Positions 20,448-27,540 of a stretch of DNA of 64,000 bases are shown one piece after another. Both the position numbers and the translations under genes were made by a program. A model generated the notes under the pieces. It was not told where the DNA came from. It saw only the letters and a list, made by a program, of their open reading frames with translations, and did no database searches. How positions within the stretch are numbered: position 1 is the stretch's first letter; every line of letters starts with the position of its first letter. The DNA lies in the NCBI RefSeq assembly GCF_003967535.1, contig NZ_BIFR01000001.1, positions 1,425,001 to 1,489,000 of the forward strand, given 5' to 3'. Origin of the DNA: Tengunoibacter tsumagoiensis (GTDB taxonomy: Bacteria > Chloroflexota > Ktedonobacteria > Ktedonobacterales > Ktedonobacteraceae).

Positions 20448-22121
20448 TTATTGATGGGTATAAAGACCAAAATACTCAGTGGGACCAAAGGTTTGAGGAT
20501 CGATCCCTGTGGTATCAGTAGAAGACATATTCAATTGATTGCTTATTGTATATTTAGTGTGATTCTCGAAATTAAGTGAATGACCGGGGATAAATACAGG
20601 GACTTGTTGAAACCCATTTTGAGTCATTTCCCATACATAGTCGACATGGAATGTCTCTTTATTTCCATCATCAATATTACCGATATCGGTAAGATCATGA
20701 ATCGCATGAAGATTATCTTGATATTCATGTTTAGTATCAATGTAACTGCTTAATTTTTTGTCCCATGGCAATGTATCTGCTTTTTGCAATGATTGGTAGG
20801 CTGTCTCAATGCGATCACTATTATTGAGAATATCCCAAACATTAACACCAAGAGGGTTTTTTACTAATTGATTCACGATGTCTACGAGATGCTTATCACT
20901 TAATTGTGGATTTTCGTAGCTTGAAAGAAGTGGGATTGGATCATGATTTGCATCATACATTTGATAGTTTACATGAGCATCTGGAGAGTGCATGACAGGA
21001 GCACCATAAGTAACTACATTAGCGACATGGAGATGATACTGACTTAATTGATTTGTCTTGCTCGTGTCCATAATTTCGCTGGCCCAATCCTGGGCTGCCA
21101 TACCACCGAGGCTATAGCCAGCAAAAGTCACATCAGCCCCATTCATTTCAGGATGCTGCGACATATAAGTATTTATGGCATTGCCAATCTCGGTCAGATA
21201 AGGATTATCGGGAGCACCAACTCCTGTCTGGAGTGCAGTAAAGAGGCTCGTATCCCACCAATGAGAGATATCTGTTCCAGCAATAGTGATTAATAGCCCC
21301 TTTTGACCTTCTTTATTGGTATAAGGAGTGATGGTAATAGGTTTATTGGTATTTTGAGTGTGATCTCTTGGCGAACCAATATAATAGAAGAGATCGCGTG
21401 CACTCAAGTAATCCGGGTTGTTCATGACGCCCTGAAAAGTTGTATAAGCTGAATGGATCTCATCCGCCCAGTCTTTGAGATGCTTCTCTATTTCTTGTGC
21501 CAGATTGTCGAATGAATTGGTAAACTTGCCTTCTAAATCTTTTTCCAGCTTCTGAGTATCTTTAGAATTAGTATCTGCCCAGGGATTATCGTAGGTAACG
21601 GCATCGAGGACTATTGAATCCGCAGCGAGCGTTATCCATGCAGCACTATCATTGTAGACTGCACTCCACTTCTGAGTAATAATTGTACTACCAGTCGTTA
21701 AAACATCATTGAGGAAAGTCTGCTGCGTACCATCTGCCTGTAAAACTCCGTTAATCAAGGCATCTCTCCAGCTGTCAAAGACATTCTGAGGTACTTCATA
21801 TTTGCTTTCATTTATAATTCCATCTAACTTTCCATCATAAGATTGGCTGGTATTGGTGATAGCACTGGAGAGAACAGACGAGGCACTGGAGACATGTCCA
21901 AGATGTTCAAGATGAGACTTAGCCTTATTGATATCAGTTCCAACTGCATCTAAAAAAGCTACCGCACTTGCACCCTGATAATGATTTGCGACGTCTTGTG
22001 ATTTGACGTAATAGTCATCATTGTATTTAAAAAATTCATTTTGCAAGTCTTTCAATTTATTCCAAATCGTATTTAAGGTGTTTTTTACTGGTGAAGTGTG
22101 ATTCTGTAACCAATTGCTCAT
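20448..22121 (-). CDS. Class-3-lipase-like protein with WXG-like helical N-terminus (putative type VII-secreted effector)
   Basis: This 557-aa protein has three parts. Residues 1-110 are helical and contain YQGASAVAF (48-56), which matches the WXG motif with Trp replaced by Tyr; there is no signal peptide. A helical middle follows to about 250. The rest reads as a class 3 lipase: LLITIAGTD (oxyanion strand), nucleophile elbow GYSLGG (Ser337), VTYGAPVM, DPIPLL (Asp394) and PGHSLNFENHTKY (His514), giving a full Ser-Asp-His triad. The layout resembles secreted T7SS lipase or LXG effectors. The DNA is AT-richer than its neighbours, a sign of transfer. It is the middle gene of a three-gene operon. 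Secretion and toxicity are inference. Confidence 0.78.
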   Translation of the reverse strand: MSNWLQNHTSPVKNTLNTIWNKLKDLQNEFFKYNDDYYVKSQDVANHYQGASAVAFLDAVGTDINKAKSHLEHLGHVSSASSVLSSAITNTSQSYDGKLDGIINESKYEVPQNVFDSWRDALINGVLQADGTQQTFLNDVLTTGSTIITQKWSAVYNDSAAWITLAADSIVLDAVTYDNPWADTNSKDTQKLEKDLEGKFTNSFDNLAQEIEKHLKDWADEIHSAYTTFQGVMNNPDYLSARDLFYYIGSPRDHTQNTNKPITITPYTNKEGQKGLLITIAGTDISHWWDTSLFTALQTGVGAPDNPYLTEIGNAINTYMSQHPEMNGADVTFAGYSLGGMAAQDWASEIMDTSKTNQLSQYHLHVANVVTYGAPVMHSPDAHVNYQMYDANHDPIPLLSSYENPQLSDKHLVDIVNQLVKNPLGVNVWDILNNSDRIETAYQSLQKADTLPWDKKLSSYIDTKHEYQDNLHAIHDLTDIGNIDDGNKETFHVDYVWEMTQNGFQQVPVFIPGHSLNFENHTKYTISNQLNMSSTDTTGIDPQTFGPTEYFGLYTHQ

Positions 22122-22153
22122 AAAGTCTCCCTACATTTTTGCGTGATGATGCT

Positions 22154-22287
22154 GCTAATTTTGAAAATTAGTAGGAATTTAAAAATTATCTAAAGGTCTA
22201 CCACCATCTTTACTGCTGTTACTGTATTTGGAAGTCATTAGGAATCTGTAAATTATCTAAAGGTCTATCACCATCTTTACTGCCGTT
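22154..22287. repeat. 66-bp tandem duplication covering the 3' end of the WXG-like gene
   Basis: Copy 1 (22154-22220) lies downstream of the stop and copy 2 (22222-22287) encodes the last 22 codons. Both share AATTATCTAAAGGTCTA and CCATCTTTACTG. Read on the minus strand, the outer copy would give a diverged version of the same tail (KDGGRPLDNF), now past the stop and with its own stops. Confidence 0.8.
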
Positions 22288-22632
22288 TTCATATTGGTCA
22301 GTGTAGATATTAAAGCTTTTTGAAACTATTTTGTCATGAAAGTCAAATAAATCTGCGGATCCTTCCAAGATTTTGCCAATATTTTGTCGGTTGCTAATGA
22401 TTGTATCTAGCTGAGGTTTGTGTGTGGTGTCATAGTTGTAAAAAGCGATCTGTAAACAGCCAGGAAGAGTACTGCAACCATACGCTTGCCCAGTATATTC
22501 AGACTGAAAATCCTCCCACATTGTTTTTAGCTCACCTGCAAGGTGGGTAGAATCTTTTTCTATTGCTTGTCCAGCAAGTTGAATAGGTGTGTATTCTACT
22601 TGTAAGGTATCTGTATCTTTAACGAAGCTCAT
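22219..22632 (-). CDS. Small WXG100-like helical protein, putative effector partner
   Basis: This 137-aa protein has no signal peptide. It reads as a helix (PIQLAGQAIEKDSTHLAGELKTMWEDF), a turn with YTGQAYG, and a second helix (PQLDTIISNRQNIGKILEGSADLFDF). That is the helix-turn-helix plan of WXG100/ESAT-6-type secretion partners with Tyr at the Trp position, and it is somewhat longer than the usual 100 aa. Two cysteines (CSTLPGC) near the turn are unusual. It is the first gene of the operon, with a strong AAAGGAGG site nine bases before the ATG, and lies 97 bases before the lipase gene. Confidence 0.7.
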   Translation of the reverse strand: MSFVKDTDTLQVEYTPIQLAGQAIEKDSTHLAGELKTMWEDFQSEYTGQAYGCSTLPGCLQIAFYNYDTTHKPQLDTIISNRQNIGKILEGSADLFDFHDKIVSKSFNIYTDQYENGSKDGDRPLDNLQIPNDFQIQ

Positions 22633-22685
22633 AGAAGATTAGCCTCCTTTATGGTAAAAATACTCTACAGATATTACTATTGACC

Positions 22686-22715
22686 TTGCTCAAAGTTCAT
22701 GCTTTCTGCTATAAT
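22686..22715 (+). promoter_or_regulatory. Sigma-A-type promoter for family A copy 2
   Basis: TTGCTC (22686-22691), an 18-base spacer and TATAAT (22710-22715) lie in the AT-rich divergent spacer, pointing toward the gene at 22833 about 115 bases away. Confidence 0.55.
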
Positions 22716-22832
22716 GGCATATATGAATTTAGATTTAGTTTCTTAAGAGAATAGCATATCAATTTATATAAATCAAGTAGGATGCTGTAAGTATTTAATG
22801 CTATTTTTGTGTTTATAAAATAAGGAGGTGGC

Positions 22833-23642
22833 ATGAATACTATCAAGAACAAGGATAAAGAAAAAGTGAGGAGTGTCAAATTACTATTTAGTAGTATTTG
22901 GCATGCAAAATCCTTCTGGAGAGGCCTGATTATTGGCTTGTTCCCGGCTCTGGGTATCTGGCTCTGGATTCTGCCTTTTGTGGCACAGTGGCCGGAGTCG
23001 GTGAATGCGCTGCTCTTCTTGCTGCATTTCTGGATCTTCTGGTTCTGTCTGTTTACTGCTCTATTTGCCCTTTTCCTGAATACGCTTGCGGGCAGGAATA
23101 GTCTGTCCTTCCTTCTGGGCTGGCTTCCCGCATCCCTGTTCACCGTGTTCTCGCTGTTTGTTGTGCTCAATCAGCTGGCAGCGCCACTGCTCAATGTCAC
23201 CTTGTTGCAGCCCTGGGTGGATCCGGTCTCCGATGACATCACATTGCAACCAGGACAGATTGCGACCGCAGATCTGATTGCGGTCACCTATCTCTCCTAT
23301 GATAAGCTGCCGGAAGGAGAACGAATGGATCTCATTATTCATGTTCGCCTCCAGAATCTTTCCGGTGATGGCTTGACCTTGCTCCCGTTGAAATTTCATG
23401 CGTTAACGCGCAATCTCGATGATAGTGATAATTCTCCAAGGTTGACTGCTGATGGCTTTGACTACCAAGGAAACAACCTGTTTGGGCATGATGAGTCTAT
23501 TTCATTAGAGGGCTGGTCAACGCTCGAGGGAGATCTCCTCTTTAGCTATAGCAGTGCACCCGGGACACCACTGCCGGATCAGTTTATCTGGTCGGAGGGT
23601 CCACAGAAACACTTTATCTGGCAGATGAACGCTCAACAGTGA
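22833..23642 (+). CDS. Family A membrane protein, copy 2 (putative immunity protein)
   Basis: This 269-aa paralogue of the protein at 18603 has a different 20-residue basic head (NTIKNKDKEKVRSVK), then the same transmembrane block and outer beta domain. The variable patch reads NLDDSDNSPRLTADG and DESISLEGW. An AAGGAGG site lies directly before the ATG, and the gene seems to have its own promoter. It is divergent from the WXG/lipase operon, the usual placing for a separately expressed protector gene. DNA identity to copy 1 looks very high from the codons for SFWRGL to the stop, which indicates a recent duplication. Confidence 0.75.
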   Translation: MNTIKNKDKEKVRSVKLLFSSIWHAKSFWRGLIIGLFPALGIWLWILPFVAQWPESVNALLFLLHFWIFWFCLFTALFALFLNTLAGRNSLSFLLGWLPASLFTVFSLFVVLNQLAAPLLNVTLLQPWVDPVSDDITLQPGQIATADLIAVTYLSYDKLPEGERMDLIIHVRLQNLSGDGLTLLPLKFHALTRNLDDSDNSPRLTADGFDYQGNNLFGHDESISLEGWSTLEGDLLFSYSSAPGTPLPDQFIWSEGPQKHFIWQMNAQQ

Positions 23643-23697
23643 GGCAGGTCAGAGGGGGTTCTATGAGCGCTTCTGGCTCGTGTTGGAGGCTTGATAA

Positions 23698-24636
23698 ATG
23701 GTCAGCCCTCAAGGTTTCTTACGAGGATGGAAAGCCCTCTACTTAATGACGAGAGGATACTTCGAGATGTCTATTGGCGATGGACCTCCAGTTGAGGCCA
23801 ACCCATCAACTGACAGTGTTGATGGAGAGAAAGTTGCGTCGATGGCAATTGAGAGAACGGTGGTATCCGGTCAGCCCTGGTTCTGGAGAGTCTGGGGTGC
23901 AAAAGCCTTCTGGAGAGGTCTGATTGTTGGCCTGTTCCCGGCTCTGGGTATCTGGCTCTGGATTCTGCCTTTTGTGGCACAGTGGCCGGAGTCGGTGAAT
24001 GCGCAGCTCTTCTTGCTGCATTTCTGGATCTTCTGGTTCTGTCTGTTTACCGCTCTGCTTGCCCTTTTTCTGAATACGCTTGCGGGCAGGAATAGTCTGT
24101 CCTTCCTTCTGGGCTGGCTTCCCGCATCCCTCTTTACCGTGTTCTCGCTGTTTGTTGTGCTCAATCAGCTGGCAGCGCCACTGCTCAATGTCACCTTGTT
24201 GCAGCCCTGGGTGGATCCAGTCTCCGATACCATCACATTGCAACCAGGACAGATTGCGACCGCAGATCTGATCGCAGTGACCTATCTCTCCTATGATAAG
24301 CTGCCGGAAGGAGAACGGGTAGATCTCATTATTCATGTTCGTCTCCAGAATCTTTTCGCTGATGACTTGAACTTGCTCCCACTGAAATTTCATACGGTCA
24401 CACACAATCTCGACGATAGCGATAATTCGGCAGAGTTGACTGCTGATGGTTTTGACTATCGGGGTAACAACCTGTTTGGCCACAATGGGGAGATTTCATT
24501 AAAGGGTTGGTCAACGCTCGAGGGAGATCTCATCTTTAGCTATAGTAGTGCACCCGGGACACCATTGCCGGATCAGTTTATCTGGTCGGAGGGTCCACAG
24601 AAACACTTTATCTGGCAGATGAGCGCTCAACAGTGA
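23698..24636 (+). CDS. Family A membrane protein, copy 3, with extended N-terminus
   Basis: This 312-aa copy shares the membrane and outer domains of copies 1 and 2 but has a 70-residue head with an acidic low-complexity stretch (GDGPPVEANPSTDSVDGE). The ATG at 23698 is supported by GGAGG nine bases ahead; a start at MSIGDG is also possible. Its variable patch reads NLDDSDNSAELTADG and NGEISLKGW, so it differs from both other copies. It lies 55 bases after copy 2 on the same strand and is probably read from the same message. Function is unknown; a specificity variant of an immunity protein is my working idea. Confidence 0.72.
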   Translation: MVSPQGFLRGWKALYLMTRGYFEMSIGDGPPVEANPSTDSVDGEKVASMAIERTVVSGQPWFWRVWGAKAFWRGLIVGLFPALGIWLWILPFVAQWPESVNAQLFLLHFWIFWFCLFTALLALFLNTLAGRNSLSFLLGWLPASLFTVFSLFVVLNQLAAPLLNVTLLQPWVDPVSDTITLQPGQIATADLIAVTYLSYDKLPEGERVDLIIHVRLQNLFADDLNLLPLKFHTVTHNLDDSDNSAELTADGFDYRGNNLFGHNGEISLKGWSTLEGDLIFSYSSAPGTPLPDQFIWSEGPQKHFIWQMSAQQ

Positions 24637-24754
24637 GGCAGGCCAGAGCAGAAGTGTAGCAATAACTGAGAATAAGAGTTTGCATATCAATTTATCTGGG
24701 CTTCAAGCCCTCAAAGACATTATCTATGGATATAGTGGGCTAGAGGACTAAAAA

Positions 24755-25046
24755 ATGGGCAAACAGCTAAGAGCTCAATCAACACCTCAACGATCTTTAA
24801 TAGGGGGATGCTTACTCGGGTTATTACCAGTGGTGGGGCTGCTGTTGTGGGGGCTATTCTGACGCGGATATTTCTGGATATCAAGGCCATAATCTCTTTG
24901 CTGCCAATTCATCGTTCACCATTGATGGCGGAGCTAGTCTGGAGGGGGATGTCATTTTCAGCTTCTCTAAGCAGCAAGTTTTGCCAGATCAATTTATCTG
25001 GCAACCATATACCAATACAAAGTATCTCTGGAGTTTTATGCTCTAA
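24755..25046 (+). pseudogene. Family A copy 4, internally deleted
   Basis: A start with AGAGGA ahead encodes 35 residues ending LIGGCLLGLLPVVGLLLWGLF, the counterpart of the first membrane segment of family A, then a TGA at 24860. One base later (from 24864), in another frame, the sequence resumes as GYQGHNLFAANSSF, SLEGDVIFSF, LPDQFIWQPY and a TAA at 25044-25046. This matches the C-terminal end of family A. The middle of the protein (about 150 residues) is gone. It is also more diverged than copies 1-3, so it is an older member. Confidence 0.8.
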
Positions 25047-25056
25047 TGGGATGAGA

Positions 25057-25137
25057 AGAAGAGGTATCATCTGGAGGCCGAGATGCTTGCCAAAAGAACA
25101 TCGGCTGGCGTCTCGACCTCCAGATAATACCTCTTCT
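25057..25137. repeat. Long palindrome with 30-bp arms
   Basis: Arms 25057-25086 and 25108-25137 match inverted at 27 of 30 positions around a 21-base loop. The left arm begins AGAAGAGGTAT and contains ATCTGGAGG. It lies between the converging copy 4 pseudogene and the gene at 25151. There is no T run, so it is not a standard terminator; a small mobile palindrome is possible. Confidence 0.8.
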
Positions 25138-25150
25138 GCCTATTCTGATG

Positions 25151-25603
25151 TTAGAGATGCTGGCAACGCAAAGAGATGATGCCTGGAGCAAAGTGATTTG
25201 CCTTCTGCAAATATTCCTGCTCATTCGCCTCAATCATCAGTTTGTGCATCACTACAACATCTCCATCCGGAAGAGGTTCGGCTGGTTGTAAGCACAATTC
25301 CATTACCGCACATCCACGCTCGTAGACCTTTACCAGACCCCCTGAGCCTGGAATGCGATAGACACGATTATCTATCGATGGACTGATGACTTCCAGGTAT
25401 CCAAACTTGATAAGCTGCTGATACTGATTCTCGGAGAGCATCTCTCGCAGAAGCGCTTTGGCTCTGCTCTCGGCTGAAAGATGCTCGCTTACTGATTCAC
25501 GCAGACGACCAACTCCGCCATCAGGCGATTGCGAGAGGTAGTAGATCGCCAGGAGAAGAAAGAGCAGCCAGATACCCAGGAATAAACTCAGCGTTTCCAA
25601 CAT
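25151..25603 (-). CDS. Unknown 150-aa protein with one N-terminal membrane helix
   Basis: The N-terminus MLETLSLFLGIWLLFLLLAIYYL is one transmembrane helix, and the remaining 125 residues look soluble. Motifs include ESRAKALLREMLSENQYQQL and YRIPGSGGLVKVYERG, the latter strand-rich, then PLPDGDVVVMHKLMIEANEQEYLQKAN. The frame is open to 25672, but the ATG at 25603 follows GGTGAGGAG and begins just after the stop of the upstream gene, so the two are coupled. I do not recognise the family and see no catalytic motif. Confidence 0.65.
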   Translation of the reverse strand: MLETLSLFLGIWLLFLLLAIYYLSQSPDGGVGRLRESVSEHLSAESRAKALLREMLSENQYQQLIKFGYLEVISPSIDNRVYRIPGSGGLVKVYERGCAVMELCLQPAEPLPDGDVVVMHKLMIEANEQEYLQKANHFAPGIISLRCQHL

Positions 25604-25619
25604 AGCTGCACTCAACTCC

Positions 25620-25859
25620 TCACCCGCCCACCACTCGCGGAACAAGGACAATCTGTTCGGCTGTACGATCAAATGTGTCGATCCGTCCTACAGTTTTTCC
25701 GGCCTCAACCCTGAAGGCTGTGGCTCCCTTTTTGCGCTCGTCGTTAAAGATCCGCTCAGCCTCGCGGACTGCCGCCACTGCATCAAGCTCATTCGTCTCG
25801 ATTCCCTGAGAATCCCAGGTGATTCGATCGTCGCCGCGGCGGGACATGACCCGTAGCAT
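25620..25859 (-). CDS. Small unknown protein ending in Gly-Gly
   Basis: This is a 79-aa soluble protein starting MLRVMSRRGDDRITWD, with one helix (ELDAVAAVREAERIFNDERKKG) followed by strands (TAFRVE, IDTFD, QIVLVPRVVGG). The C-terminal VP-x-x-GG resembles the tail of MoaD/ThiS and other ubiquitin-like proteins; that is a resemblance of short motif only. The TTG at 25889 opens the frame, but the ATG at 25859 (or 25847) is better placed. It lies 16 bases upstream of the membrane-anchored gene at 25603, so they form a pair. Confidence 0.6.
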   Translation of the reverse strand: MLRVMSRRGDDRITWDSQGIETNELDAVAAVREAERIFNDERKKGATAFRVEAGKTVGRIDTFDRTAEQIVLVPRVVGG

Positions 25860-26035
25860 ACCCACAGTCAGTCTCCTTCTCCTGTACAAGCTTCCAGTAC
25901 CGAGCCCCCTTCTTGCTGCTCATCAGCAAGGAACATCTTGAGATATTTTGAGCATAGCACGCATATTTTTGTACGTCAAGGGCTAGTATTTAACCTTTTG
26001 AGGCCAGACAAAGATGAAGGCAGAAAATAGACCTG

Positions 26036-27352
26036 TTATGTCAATAAGCAAGGTAATAAACAGGTGAAGGTACAGCCTTTACCAATCTGGCTTTCTACTA
26101 AGACCTGACCCCCATGCAGCTCAACGATCATCTTCACAATAGCCAGTCCAAGCCCCTGTCCGCCGGATCGGCCTGCTGCCGAGACCTGAAAGAAACGCTG
26201 AAAGATCTGCTCCTGATATTCAGGGGCAATCCCAATGCCATTGTCTTTCACACGCAGGGCAACGACGCGCGGCAGATCCTCGGTAACGGCGAATGTTTCA
26301 TCCTGGCTCTCCTCGATCGTTGCGGAGATCTGTACATGCCCGCCAGCAGGTGTAAAACGCAGGGCATTGCTTAACAGATTACGAAGCACCTGCTGTAATC
26401 GGATCGCATCTGCATAGAGAGGAGGAAGGGTGTTGCTTACCTCAATCTGAAGGGTAATATCATAGTCTGCGGCTGTCAGCTCTAACTCTTCTGTCGCCTG
26501 ACTAATAATATCTGGCAGGCGCACAATCTCACGTGTCAAACGCAATTGACCGGCATCCGCTCGCGAGATGAGGAAGAGATCCTCAAGCAGAGCATACAGT
26601 TGCTCGCTCCCTGAACGGGCACGCAGGGCATATTCGCGCTGCGCATCGGTGAGCTCACCAGTGCTCTTATCCAACAATAAATCTAAATAACCATTGATTG
26701 AGTTGAGAGGCGAGCGCAACTCATGTGTGATCATTGAGAGAAAATTGGCCTGTGGTAACTGCTTGAGCGGAGGCTCTGTACGCTGCGCCTGCATAAGGAT
26801 CATGGCTGCTTGATCAGCCATGATCTCCATCTGCTGAAGTTGGGCTGCCCCAAAAGCACCTTCTTCCAGGTTCTCTCCTATCAACACTCCTAAGACGATC
26901 TCTCCGTGCTGAATAGGCACACACAGCAATGAGCCTCCCAGCCATTCCTCGGTGACAGGATCTGGCTGCACTGACTGAATGGCATCACCATATGGATGTG
27001 TCTGTCGCAAGAAATGTATTCCATCAGCGTAAGAAATTTCCTGCTGCCATGACTTTACTGCTTCAACGCACAGACTTGTTCGCCGGGCCACAACCTGTCC
27101 GATCAGACCCTCTCCCCACCGAAATTGTCCTGGTGCTCTCTTTCTATCTTGTGCGGACCAGCTGGCCTGCGTTACCAGTAATTGCCCACTCTCATCCACC
27201 AATGCTATCTCGCAATAGTGGGCACCCACCAGTGCCGCCGCATTCTGCACCGTCTTCTGCATCGCCTCAAGTACATTTGGCATCTTTACATCATATGTTG
27301 ACTTCATCTGCAACCTGTTTGCATCACGAACAAAATATATCCTGGAGGTCAT
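26036..27352 (-). CDS. GAF-domain sensor histidine kinase (soluble)
   Basis: This 438-aa kinase has no membrane segment. A GAF domain (about 30-185) has GEGLIGQVVARR and LCVPIQHGEIVLGVLIGE. The dimerisation helix carries the phospho-accepting histidine in FLSMITHELRSPLNSI, and the ATPase domain has NLLSNALRFTPAGG, DNGIGIAPEYQEQIF and GGQGLGLAIVK. It would sense a small molecule or redox state and pass phosphate to a response regulator, but no regulator gene adjoins it. The frame is open to a GTG at 27415 that lacks a ribosome site; the ATG at 27352 is preferred on weak grounds, and MKSTYDVKM at 27307 is an alternative. Confidence 0.88.
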   Translation of the reverse strand: MTSRIYFVRDANRLQMKSTYDVKMPNVLEAMQKTVQNAAALVGAHYCEIALVDESGQLLVTQASWSAQDRKRAPGQFRWGEGLIGQVVARRTSLCVEAVKSWQQEISYADGIHFLRQTHPYGDAIQSVQPDPVTEEWLGGSLLCVPIQHGEIVLGVLIGENLEEGAFGAAQLQQMEIMADQAAMILMQAQRTEPPLKQLPQANFLSMITHELRSPLNSINGYLDLLLDKSTGELTDAQREYALRARSGSEQLYALLEDLFLISRADAGQLRLTREIVRLPDIISQATEELELTAADYDITLQIEVSNTLPPLYADAIRLQQVLRNLLSNALRFTPAGGHVQISATIEESQDETFAVTEDLPRVVALRVKDNGIGIAPEYQEQIFQRFFQVSAAGRSGGQGLGLAIVKMIVELHGGQVLVESQIGKGCTFTCLLPCLLT

Positions 27353-27540
27353 GCCACTACACTCTCTTTTTTCAATAGCACATCTTGACCAGTCTGGAGC
27401 CAACGCTCTCCACACACCAGATCATCAGGCCACCCAGTTATGATTTACAAACAGCATAACACTAAAAACAAAAACAAGCAAAGATGAAGTGATAAAGGCA
27501 GGACATTGCATCTTACCCCGGTATATGATCTTGATTCGCT

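Noticed and set aside
23771..24483. Long minus-strand frames (up to 225 codons) opposite the family A genes
   Set aside because: The same frames recur opposite each copy because the DNA is duplicated; they lack ribosome sites and the plus-strand product has clear membrane segments.
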